From the NCBI GenBank assembly GCA_016432725.1, contig JACJDG010000003.1, positions 6,292,001 to 6,356,000 of the forward strand: a DNA stretch of 64,000 nucleotides, given 5' to 3'. The position numbers were made by a program, and so were the translations under genes. The DNA is from Streptomyces sp. DHE7-1 (lineage in GTDB: Bacteria > Actinomycetota > Actinomycetes > Streptomycetales > Streptomycetaceae). This document shows, one piece after another, positions 52,312-63,000 of the stretch. Positions within the stretch are counted from its first letter, which is position 1, and every line of letters starts with the position of its first letter. Under the pieces are notes generated by a model. It saw only the letters and a program-made list of their open reading frames with translations, was not told the origin of the DNA and did no database searches.

Positions 52312-53573
52312 CAGTTCGTCCTCCAGACGGCGACCCGCCAGCGCGACAGCCAGCCCCACAGCAGACCGGCCACGAACCCGGCCAGCACCAGGGCGCCCAG
52401 CAGCCACCAGCCGCGGCCGAGGCCGAAGGCGGCCACGTCGGCCGCGTGCGACGGCCCGTCCACCACGTCCACGGTCAGTTCCAGCGGCAGACCCGGGGAC
52501 GTCTTGACGCCCGCGGCGGCCGCGAAGGAGTTGGTGACCTGGAGGCACACGGTCTCCGCGGCCGCCGCGTCGTCGTCGCTCTCCGGCCTCGGGTACCGCA
52601 GGCCCGTGGAGACCGCGTCGGTGCGGCCGGTGCCCGCCGCCTCGCCGCGCACGATCTCCCGGCCGTGCAGGGTCACCGCCCGCAGCAGGACCCCGTAGTC
52701 GGGGGCGACCGCCCGGTCGTCGGCGACGCTGACCGAGGCGCGCAGCTCTTGGCCGGGGTTCACGTCGACCTTGTACCAGCGCTGCTGCCCGAACTCCTCG
52801 CGGTCCGTGTAGAGACCGGACTTCAGTGCCGGCGCCTTGGCGCACTCGGCGGCGCCCTCGGTGGCCACCGGCGTCACCACCGGATCGGCCGCCCGGTCGA
52901 CCAGTTGACCCACCCGGTCGCTCAACTCCTCCTTGTGCCGCACGGAGGTGTAGGTGCCGCCGGTCGCGTCGGCGATGCAGCTGAGCTGGTCGCGGGTCTT
53001 GGCGTCGGGGACCAGGCCGAGGGTGTCGATGGTCAGCCCGATGCCCTTGGCGGCTATCTCGCGGGCCACCTCGCACGGGTCCAGCGGCTGACAGGTGTCC
53101 TCGCCGTCGCTGATCAGGACGATACGGCGGGTGCCGTCACCGCCGTTCAGGTCGCCGGCGGCCTTAAGCAGCGCCGGGCCGATCGGCGTCCAGCCGGTCG
53201 GGGCCAGCGTGGCCACCGCGGTCTTCGCCTCGGTCCGGTCCAGCGGTCCGACCGGGTACAGCTGCGCGGTGTCCTTGCAGCCGGTCCTGCGGTCGTCGCC
53301 GTGGTAGTTGGCGCCGAGGGTGCGGATGCCGAGCTCCACCTCCTCCGGCGTCGCGTCGAGCACCTCGTTGAAGGCCTGCTTCGCCGCCGCCATCCGGGTG
53401 CCGCCGTCGATGTCGCGCGCCCGCATGGAACCGCTGACGTCCAGCACCAGTTCGACCTTCGGGGCGGCCTGTTCCGTCTCGTCGGCGGCGGCCCCGGCGG
53501 GGAACGCGAGCCCGGCCGTCAGGGCGGCGAGGAGAGCGCAGACTCCCGCCGCCAGCCGTTGTCTTCTGATCAT
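52311..53573 (-). CDS. Membrane-anchored von Willebrand factor A (VWA) domain protein
   Basis: The 420-aa protein has a signal peptide (RLAAGVCALLAALTAGLAFP) and a VWA domain at about residues 37-220. The MIDAS metal site is complete: DVSGSMR, the threonine in GWTPIGPALL and the aspartate in LISDGEDTC. A beta-rich segment follows, then a C-terminal membrane helix (GWWLLGALVLAGFVAGLLWG) and a basic tail. It should lie on the outer face of the membrane and bind a partner through the metal site. The gene is 18 bases after the NIS synthetase and overlaps the next gene, so a three-gene operon is likely. Confidence 0.85.
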   Translation of the reverse strand: MIRRQRLAAGVCALLAALTAGLAFPAGAAADETEQAAPKVELVLDVSGSMRARDIDGGTRMAAAKQAFNEVLDATPEEVELGIRTLGANYHGDDRRTGCKDTAQLYPVGPLDRTEAKTAVATLAPTGWTPIGPALLKAAGDLNGGDGTRRIVLISDGEDTCQPLDPCEVAREIAAKGIGLTIDTLGLVPDAKTRDQLSCIADATGGTYTSVRHKEELSDRVGQLVDRAADPVVTPVATEGAAECAKAPALKSGLYTDREEFGQQRWYKVDVNPGQELRASVSVADDRAVAPDYGVLLRAVTLHGREIVRGEAAGTGRTDAVSTGLRYPRPESDDDAAAAETVCLQVTNSFAAAAGVKTSPGLPLELTVDVVDGPSHAADVAAFGLGRGWWLLGALVLAGFVAGLLWGWLSRWRVAVWRTN

Positions 53574-53591
53574 CGGCGGATCTTATTGATC

Positions 53592-55097
53592 TCAGGTGCC
53601 GGGCTCCAAAACGAGCGGGTTCGGCAGCGCCGTCCACTGGTCACCGGGGATCTCCGGGGACAGCCGCATCAGCGTCAGCGCCTTGGCGGGCAGCGGGCCT
53701 TGGCACAGCGCGGCCAGATCGGGCGTGTCCGGCAGCGCGGGCACGGCGGCCGCCAGTGCCGCCCCGAGCGCCGGGCCCGAGCCCGCCGTACCCGCGAGCG
53801 CTCCGGCCACCAGCGAGCCGAACAGCTTGCGACGCAGGGCCGTTTCGTCGTCCGTGACCAGGCGGCCGGTCAGCGCGGGCGGCGCGATGCCGTGCCGGGC
53901 CAGCCGGGCGGGGCTGATCCGGATGTCGGCGAGGTCCCGGTAGACCAGCCGCACCGGGTTGTCGTCCGCCGAGAGGATCACCAGCAGGTTCTGGCCGTGC
54001 GCCTCCAGGGCCACACCGAGGTCCAGCAGCCCCAGGCCCACCGTGAGCGCCAGCCGGGCGAAGTCCGCCAGCCAGGTGGGGGAGTCCGGCAGGCCGGTGC
54101 CGGGCAGCGCCGCCACCGGCAGGACCCGCTCGCCCGGGCGGGCGTACCCGGCGGGCGACTCCCGCAGCAGCGCGGCCAGATCGGGGGAGTGCGCGGTGAC
54201 CGCGCCGAGCGTGCGGGTGATGTGCAGCAGCCCGCCGGTGCGGCCCGCCAGGTCCGCCGCGAACGCCGACAGGGCCGCCGCCACCTCGACCGAGTACCCG
54301 GAGATGTCCCGCACCGACGAGGTCAGCCGGGCGCTCAGCGCGGTCTTGACGTGCGGACCGCCGGGCAGGGCCAGCGTCCGCAGGGACAGCAGCGGGTGCG
54401 CGGCCCGCCAGTGGTCGTACGGCCGCTTGAGCACATGGTCCGCCTGCCAGGGGTGCACCGGCAGCAACAGCCGGCGCCCGTCGCGCAGTTCCTCCGGCCA
54501 CTCGCCCGACAGCAGGCACTGGTCCGCCGGCACCGGTACCGTCCCCAGCTCCACCACCGGGCGGTGCTCCGGTGCGTAGGCGAGCTGGTCGGCCACCGAG
54601 AAACCGGGCCGGGAACGGCAGTTGGGGTGGTAGGGGTGCCCGTCGGTCACCCGCTGCTCCCACTCCCAGTCCTGTTCCGGCCAGGCCGCGGAGGTGTCCG
54701 CGCCGGCCCGCGAGAGGGCCAGTGAGGCCGTGCTGTGCGCGAGTTCGGCCGCGAAGCCGGCGGCGTGCGGCACCGCGAGGCCGGCCATCAGCCGCGCCGG
54801 GTCGTCGTAGCGGTCCCGGCCGAGGCGCACCGACGTCACGTACCCGCCGGTCGCGTACGGGTCCGCGGGCGGCCCCTGCAGACTCCGGCCGTCGGCGAGC
54901 CGCAGCACCGGGCCCCGCGCCCCGCCGGCGCGGTGGGAGATCCACGGCAGCGGCTCGTACGCCAGAGCCCGCCACAGCCGGGTCAGCACCGCCGCGCGGG
55001 CACCGGGCAGCGCCGCCCGGTACCGCGGCAGCAGACCGGGCCGGACGGCGGCCAGCTCCTCGGCGAGTCCGGCCTCGGCGGTGGCTGAGTCGTACAC
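53592..55097 (-). CDS. NIS siderophore synthetase, IucA/IucC family (copy 1)
   Basis: The 501-aa enzyme condenses a carboxylate with an amine using ATP. VTDGHPYHPNCRSRPGFSVA is the ATP-binding HP signature, with Arg where many members have Lys. LLLPVHPWQADHVL and VKTALSARLTSSVRDISGYS follow, then LGVALEAHGQNLLVILSA and YRDLADIRISPARLA in the FhuF-like C-terminal lobe. The GTG at 55097 follows GAGGAG. It is divergent from a second synthetase and followed by the VWA gene. I see no monooxygenase, decarboxylase or transporter beside it, and no iron box upstream. The product cannot be predicted. Confidence 0.9.
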   Translation of the reverse strand: MYDSATAEAGLAEELAAVRPGLLPRYRAALPGARAAVLTRLWRALAYEPLPWISHRAGGARGPVLRLADGRSLQGPPADPYATGGYVTSVRLGRDRYDDPARLMAGLAVPHAAGFAAELAHSTASLALSRAGADTSAAWPEQDWEWEQRVTDGHPYHPNCRSRPGFSVADQLAYAPEHRPVVELGTVPVPADQCLLSGEWPEELRDGRRLLLPVHPWQADHVLKRPYDHWRAAHPLLSLRTLALPGGPHVKTALSARLTSSVRDISGYSVEVAAALSAFAADLAGRTGGLLHITRTLGAVTAHSPDLAALLRESPAGYARPGERVLPVAALPGTGLPDSPTWLADFARLALTVGLGLLDLGVALEAHGQNLLVILSADDNPVRLVYRDLADIRISPARLARHGIAPPALTGRLVTDDETALRRKLFGSLVAGALAGTAGSGPALGAALAAAVPALPDTPDLAALCQGPLPAKALTLMRLSPEIPGDQWTALPNPLVLEPGT

Positions 55098-55220
55098 GTT
55101 CGGCTCCTCGGGAAAGGGCAGCTCGGGGCACGATTGTCGGGTACGGCAGAGATACTGATCGCGACCGGCCCCCGGACCCGCCCGGCGGCCCGGCGGGACC
55201 GGCACCCCGACGACGGACGA

Positions 55221-56722
55221 ATGGATCGCGTGGACCTCAAGCCTTCCAGTGACGCCGCAGGACGGCGCGCCGACGCGTACGCGTCCGCGCCCCTGCTGAA
55301 CTGCCTGCTGCGCGAGGTCGCCGAGCCGCTGCCGGCCACCGGGGAACACCGGGTCCACCGCCTGCCCGGCACCGGCCGGCTGCTGCGGGTGCGGGCCGGC
55401 CGCCGGCCCGCCGACCCGGAGGTGCGCACGGCCGGGGCCTGGCACCGCCTCGGCCACACCGAGCTGGTCAAACTGGTCGCCGAGGAGCTGCGCCGGCACA
55501 CCGGGCAGCCGGGCGACGACCTGCCCGCCGAGATGATCGACAGCCGGGAGGCCGTCGCCGCCCTGCTCACCGCCCGCGCCCGGGCGACGGCCCCCGCCGA
55601 CCCCTATCTGCGCTCCGAGCAGTCACTGATCACCGGCCACCCCTGCCATCCCGCCCCGAAGGCGCGCGGTGGCGGCCCGGCCGCGGCCTGGCTGCCGTAC
55701 GCCCCCGAGGCGCACGCCCGCTTCCCGCTCGCGCTGCTCGGTGTGCGCGCGGACCAGGTGGCCGAGGAGGGCGACACCCGTGCCCTGGACGCACTCGGCA
55801 CCGCCCCGCCCGGGTACCGGCTGCTGCCCGCCCACCCCTGGCAGCTCGACCTCGTCGCCCGCGACCTGGAACCCGCGCTCGCCGACGGCAGGCTGATCAG
55901 GCTCGGCACCACCGCCTTCGACACCTGGCCCACGGCGGCCGTCCGCACGGTGTACGAGCCCCGGCGCGACCTGTTCCTGAAGTTCAGCCTCGACGTGCGC
56001 ATCACCAACGACATCCGCCGGCTGTGGCGCCACGACCTGCTGCGGCTGCGCCGTACCGACGCCGCCGTGGAAGGCGCGTTCGCCTCGATGGACCCGCCCG
56101 CCGCCTGGCTGTCCGACCGCGGCTACCGCACCGCCGCCTTCGCCTTCGAGGAACTGGCCGTACTCGTGCGGGACGGGCTGCGCGACGACCTCCTGCCCGC
56201 CGCCACCCCGCTCCTCGCCGCCGCCCTGGCCGAGGGCTTCGAGGGGAGCCCCCTGGCCGCAGCCACCGACCCGGAGGCCTGGTGGGAGGCGTATCTGCGG
56301 CAGGTCGTGCCGCCCGCCCTGACCGCGTTCGCCGAGCACGGTGTCGTCCTGGAGGCGCATCTGCAGAACACCCTGGTCGCGGTGGACCCGGCAGGCCTGC
56401 CCGTGCAGGCCCTGTTCCGGGACGCCGAAGGCGTCAAGCTGCTCCCGGAGGTCTCCCGGTCCGCGGGTGGGAGCGGCTGGTGTACTGCCTGGTCGTCAAC
56501 CACCTCACCGAGATCGCCGCGGCCCTCGCCGAGCACCACCCCGGACTCGACCCCTGGCCCGCCGCGCGCCGCGAGCTCGCCCGCCACGACCTGCCCGAGA
56601 TTCCCGCCCTGCTCTCGGCGCCCACCCTCCCGGGCAAGACCAACCTGCTGTTGCGCTGGACCGGTGCGGACGGCGCCGCCGCCCGCTACCTGCCGCTGCC
56701 GAATCCGCTGGCCAACGGCTGA
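55221..56722 (+). CDS. NIS siderophore synthetase, IucA/IucC family (copy 2, frameshifted)
   Basis: The protein is about 500 aa after one G is restored at 56465-56467. Motifs are EQSLITGHPCHPAPKARGGG, YRLLPAHPWQLDLVARDLEP, LFLKFSLDVRITNDIRRLWR, HGVVLEAHLQNTLVAVDP and FRDAEGVKLLPE. The frame break joins SRSAG to WERLVYCLVVNHLTEIAAAL. Compared with copy 1 it has the Lys in the HP motif and the classic KxSLxxxITxxxR loop. Two synthetases usually mean two successive amide bonds on one scaffold. The 123-base gap between the divergent genes shows no TTAGGTTAGG-type iron box. Confidence 0.9.
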
Positions 56723-57081
56723 CCCGGTCGCCCCCCGGGTAATCGCGGGACCTTCCCGCCGGTCGATTCGAGACGGCCTGAACGGGCCGCGTCCGACTGA
56801 TTCCAGTTCCGCCTCATATCGCGTTCCAGAGGCCCGCGACTTCAGGTATTCCATCGTCAACTGTCCCATTTGAGTGGTCAGTTGACGGAGAACTGCCAGA
56901 CGGTCAACATGCCCCCGAGTCAGGTGCGTCACGCCGCGAGGCCACCCCGTGACGGGTGGTCCGCGCTGTTTCGCATGCCCGGAAACACAACTGAATCGGC
57001 CTGGGGCCGCGACGAATGCCGCGACCTTTTTTGTGTCGGAATGCTCTGCGCGCGGACGCGCGCATGCGAAGAGGGGATCGC
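56723..57081 (+). promoter_or_regulatory. 359-base control region of the Rhs gene with an inverted repeat
   Basis: No gene is visible. CGTCAACTG (56855-56863) and CAGTTGACG (56879-56887) are perfect 9-base inverted arms. The right arm contains a -35-like TTGACG (56882-56887) followed about 17 bases later by CAACAT, a weak -10. The leader before the GTG is AT-richer than usual and ends in GC-alternating DNA (57049-57066). Confidence 0.4.
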
Positions 57082-60000
57082 GTGAGACCGAGACATGGAA
57101 AACGGCGGACGAGGATGACGCGGGTGGTGACCCTCACGGTCACGTCCGCGGTCATCGTGTCCGTCATACCGCAGGCGGCGTACGCGGCCGCCCCGTCGAC
57201 GAGCGACGGCAGAGGCATAGACGACACGATCAAGTCCTGGTTCTCCGACGACGGCAGAAGCCGGCGGCCGGAGGAACCGAGGACCGGCGGGATCCCGCCC
57301 TCCCCAGCCGCGACAGGCTGCCCAGGGGAGCGAAGGCCCCAAGGCCGTACGGGTCGCCGAACTCGGTGCCAGGCGGACCCCGTTCGCCCGCTACTGGCGG
57401 ATGTCGGACGGCCGGGTGCAGGCCGAGGTCTCCGCCGTGCCGACCGCGTACCGGTCCGGCAAGCACTGGAAGACCATCGACGCGGGGATCGAGAAGACCG
57501 GCAGGGCGGGCTACGCATTCGCCAACACCACCAACTCCGGACGCAGTTACTTCGGAACCTCCGCGCGGCGGCTGGTGCGGTTCGAGACCGCCGAAGGGCA
57601 GGCCGTCACCCTCGGCCTGAAGGGCGCCGCGGGCCTGACGCCGCGGGCGAAGGGCAACTCCGTCACCTACCGGAACGCGGTCGAGGGCGCCGGCACGGAC
57701 CTGGTGTACGAGGTCGGCCCCGGCCGGGTGAAGGAGAACATCGTCCTGCGGGAGCGGCCCTCCGGCCCGGTGTCGTTCACGTTCACCCTCGACACCGGCG
57801 GGCTGCGTCCCAAGGCCGCGAAGGACGGCTCCATACGCCTGTACGGCCAGGGCGACGCCCCCGTCCTCGAACTGCCTCCCGCCTTCATGACGGACGCGAA
57901 GAAGGACTCCTCGTCCCCGTACGGCAGCGCCTACAGCCACTCCGTCGACCAGCGGCTCAGCCGCGACGGCGAGAACTGGAAGGTGACCGTCACCCCGGAC
58001 GCGAAGTGGCTGGCCGCCGCCGGGCGGAAGTTCCCGGTCACCATCGACCCGACGATCTCCATCGTGCCGACGCCCTCCCAGGCGCAGGACGTGATGATCT
58101 CCTCGGACGGCCCGGCGGACAACTACGACGACAGCTGGCGGCTCTCGGTCGGCAACACCGGCACGGGCAGCTCGCGCGCGCTGCTGCGGTTCCCCGTGTC
58201 GGGCATCCCGTCCGGCACCAGGCTCGACTCGGCCGACCTGAAGCTGTACTACGACCAGGTCCACACCACCGGTGACGACGAGGTGCAGCTCGAGGCGCAC
58301 CGCGCGACCGCCGACTGGAGCGAGTCCACCGCGACCTGGAACAACGCCAAGGACATCACCGGCGAGCTGTCCGGCACGTCCGTGACCGTCGACGACCAGG
58401 ACCCCGGCACCACGGCGGCCAAGGGCGCCTGGCCGGCCTCCGGGAACACCGCGTACACCCAGTACGCGGTGAACAAGGACTACCTGTACAACAAGGACAG
58501 CGTCGCCGGCGACACCTACACCTGGCAGCCGAACCTCCCCGAGGACGGCACCTACCAGGTCGAGGCGCACTACGTGCCCGCCTCGGACCGCGCGACCGCC
58601 GCGCCGTACACCGTGAGCTACGACGGCGGCAGCAAGACGTACACCGTCGACCAGACGGCCGGTTCGGCGGGCGTGTGGAAGACGCTCGGCAACCACCCCT
58701 TCAAGGCGGGCACGCTGGGCAAGGTGGTGCTGGGCGACGGCCCCGCCTCCACCTCCACCTCGGTGATCGCCGACGCCGTGCGCTTCACGAAGGGCGGCGC
58801 GGTCACCAAGGCGCCCGGGCAGACCAACGTCTGGCACTCCTTCCCGGTGACGAAGACCGTCCAGCAGTGGATCGACGGCACCCAGCCCAACTACGGCTTC
58901 GTCGTCAAGGCGGGAGACGAGTCCGCCACCGGCCCCAAGGGCGGCCCCCGGTACGAGGGCAGCGAGTACGCCTACGGCGGTGAGTACGCCAACGCGCCCC
59001 GCCTGGTGCTGACGTTCGGCCGGCAGGGCGTGAACCTCGCCGCACCCGACACCATCCACGCCACCGGCGCGGACCTGAACTGGTCGGCCTACCAGGACCC
59101 GTCCAGCAACACGGGCGACGACATCGTCGAGTACCAGGTGCACCGCTCGGTGTTCCAGAACTTCACCCCGTCGCAGTCCACCCTGGTCGCCCCCCTCGCG
59201 CCGGGCACGACCTCCTACTCGGACACCTCCGCGGTGCCCACCCGCGCGGACGACGCGGACCCCTGGGCCGCGCCTACTACTACATGGTCGCGGTCAGGAC
59301 ACGGGACGGCCAGCTCATCCCGGCACCCACCCAGCTCGTCCGGCTGCCCAAGGCGGGCCGGGTCACCAGACTGGTGGAGGCGTCCCAGGACACCACGCTC
59401 ACCGCGAACCAGCCGACGCAGCCGCACGACACCATCACCGACGGCGGTGTGGCCTACCCGTGGCTGATGGTCGGCAACAGCTCGGGGACCTACGGCACCA
59501 GCCGCGCCGTCGCCGGCTTCCCCGCGCTCGGCATCCCGTCCACCGCCCGCGTGGTGGACGCCGAAGTCAAGATGTGGTCCTTCACCACCATCGTGGGCGG
59601 TCCCGGCGCGCGGTACGAGCTGCGGCCGCTGACGAAGGACTTCGACGAGGCGAACGCCACCTGGCAGAAGGCCGACGCCACCACGTCGTGGACCGCGGCC
59701 GGCGGCGACGCCGACGCCGCCGTCTCGGACACCGGAGCCTTCACCAACGACCCCGTCCAGCGCGAGTGGGACGTGACCTCGACGGTGCAGGGCTGGGTCA
59801 GGAACCCGGCGAGCCGGCACGGTGTCATGGTCAAGCTCGCCGACGAGGCCGGAGCGCAGGAGCGCAGCCTCTTCGTCGCCACCGAGGGCGTGGAGCCGAG
59901 GCTGCGGCCGCGGCTCGCGGTCACCTACATCGACTCCACCACGGACTCGACCTACTACGCCCCGCGCACCCCGGCGCGGATGACGCCGAACTCCGACCAC

Positions 60001-63000
60001 ACGGTCGAGCTCACCCTGACCAACACCACCACCACCGCCTGGGCGGCCGGCCGGCACGTGCTGTCCTACCGGTGGGAGCTGCCCGACGGCACCGACGTCA
60101 CCAACGGCGGCAACCAGGTGCGCACGGCACTGCCCGCCGACCTGCTGCCGGGTGACTCGGTCACCCTCCAGGCCCAGGTCAAGACACCGGTCAACGCGGA
60201 CTCGGGGAACAAGCGCAACGACTACGCGCTCGTCTGGGACGTCCTCGACACCCAGGCGGACACCTGGGTGTCCGGCACGGACGGCATCCCCGGGCTGCGG
60301 CAGAACGTCGCCGTGGAGGACCCGACCTCAGACCAGCTCGGCCTGGAGAAGTTCTACTCCTACAACGGCGTGAACACCGGCGCGGGCTCGTCCCTGATGA
60401 CGAACACCGCGGCCGGGAACAGCGTCTGGCAGTACAACGTGTTCAACAACCCGGGACGCGGGCTCAACACCTTCTTCCGGATGGCGTACAACTCGCTCGA
60501 CACCTCCGACACGGTGGCCGGGGCGGGCTGGTCGGTGCAGGCGTCCGGGCCGATCCGGCTCGGCACCCCGCTGGACTTCCACCCCGACCCGCACCCGACG
60601 GAGATCCGGCTGCCCGACGGGGACGGCACCACGCACGTCTTCCGCAAGCAGGACGACGGCACCTGGAAGGCCCCGGCCGGCGTCCACTTCAGGCTCTCGG
60701 CCAAACCGGGTCTGGACTGCACCCCGGTCAAGGACCCGGTGCCGGACGCCTGGACCCTGACCAAGCCGGACGGCACCCGCTTCCTCTTCGGCTGCGACGG
60801 CTACCTGACGTCCGCGGCCGACAAGAACGGCAACGCGCAGACGTTCACGTACGAGGAGCGCAAGTCCAACAACAAGCCCACCAAGTTCCTGAAGTACATC
60901 ACCGACCCGGCGGGCCGGCAGTCGCTGACCGCCACCTACTACTCGAAGGCCGACACCTCCAACCCGAAGATCGTCGACCACCTCAAGTCGGTGACGGAGA
61001 TCTCCGGCCGGAAGCTCACCTTTGGGTACTCGGACAAGGGGCTGCTGACCGCGCTCACCGACGGCGCGGGCTCGTCCCAGCCGAAGGCGTTCGCCTTCGA
61101 GTACGACGCCACCCAGGGCAACAAGAACGTCAAGCTGGTCAAGGTCACCGACCCGCGCAGCCACGCAACCCGGCTGGCGTACTACTACCCCCGTGAAGGC
61201 GACGACCCGAAGTACCACTGGTGGACGCAGACCCTGACCGACCGCCTCGGCGGCCGGACGGAGTTCGCCTACACGCCCGACCCGGCCGACACCGGGCACA
61301 CCTCCACCGAGGTCACCGACGCCGAGAGCCACGCCACGACGTACGTGACCGACGACTACGGCCGTCCGGTGCGGTCGACCAACGCCAAGAACCAGACCAC
61401 CACCCTGGCCTGGGACGCGGACAACAACGTCACGTACATGGAGGAGGCCAACGGCGCCACCACCGCGTACTGCTACGACCCGCTCACCGGCTACCCGCTG
61501 TGGAAGCGGACCGCCGAGTACAACCAGGGCGGTGTCCCGCCGCAGAGCGACTGCGCTCCCGGCAAGTACCCGGCCAACAGCAGCCAGTTCGAGTACGTCA
61601 AGCGGCTGGACGGCTACTCGTCCGACCTGTTCCGCAAGACGTCTCCGCAGGGCCGCACCTGGAACTTCGGCTACGACACCTTCGGCAACCTGACCACGGT
61701 GGTCGACCCGAAGGGAGTCTCCACCCCGGACACCGGCGACTACACCACCCGGTACGAGTACGACGCCCAGGGCCTGCTGACCAAGGCGACGGACGCGAAC
61801 GGCCACGCCACCAGGAACAGCGAGTTCGGCGCCACCGGCTACCCGGCCGAGATCACGGACGCGCTGGAGCACACCACCGGCTACGTCTACGACGAGCGCG
61901 GCAAGGTCACGCAGGTCACCGACCCGCTGGGGCACCGGACCACCCAGACCTACGACACGTTCGGCCGTCCGCTGGTGCGCACCGAGCCCAAGGACCAGGC
62001 CAAGAACGACCTGATCACGACCCCGGCGCCGGTCTACGACGCCAACGACAACGTCACGGCCGCCACCGCGCCCAACGGAGCGGTGTCCTCGGCGGTGTAC
62101 GACGAGGCCGACCAGATCACCGAGGCGGTCGCGCCGAAGGACTCGGACACCGCGCCCGCGCGGAAGACCACCTACACCTACGACCGGACCGGCCACCTGA
62201 AGACGACGACCGAGCCGAAGGGCGCGGCGACGACGGCCGATCCGGACGACTTCACCACGACCAACACCTACGACGCGATCTACGAGGTCACCGACGTCGT
62301 CAACTCGCTCGGTGAGAAGATCTCGTACGCCTACGACTCGGTCGGCAACAACGTCGAGGTCGTCGACCCGAAGAAGAACCAGACGTCCGACCCGGACGAC
62401 TTCGCGTCGAAGATGGAGTACGACCTCGACCACCGGGTCACCAAGGTCGTCGACACGACCGGCAAGGTCACCTCGCGCGGTTACGACAAGGACTCACTGG
62501 TCGTCTCCGAGACGGACCAGCTGGGCAACACCACCCTGACCGCTTACGACGAGCGCGGCAAGCGGACCGAGCTGAAGGTCCCGCACGACGGGACCGGCTC
62601 CGGCACCGTCTACCGGACCACGCGGTACGAGTACGACCAGGTGGGCAACCTCACCCGGACGGTCACCCCGCGCGGCACGGAGACGGCCGGCGAGCAGGAC
62701 TTCGCCTCGCGCACCGAGTACGACGCGCTCAACCGGCCGGTCAAGCAGTACCTGCCGTACGACCCGTCGGACGCCCGCTACAACAACCCGAACGTCTACA
62801 CGGAGACCGTCTACGACGAGGCGGGCCGGGTCGCCAGGACCTCCATGCCGCCGTCGGCGGGGCAGAGCGTCCGCAACGACACCGTCCAGACCTACTTCGA
62901 CAACGGGTGGGCGAAGACCTCCACCGACCCGTGGGACATCAGGACCAGCTACGACTACAACGAGCTGGGTCTGCAGACCTCCCGCACCATCTCCTCGGCC

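Noticed and set aside
55098..55220. Iron box between the two siderophore synthetase genes
   Set aside because: I searched by eye for TTAGGTTAGGCTNACCTAA-like sequence on both strands and found no acceptable match.
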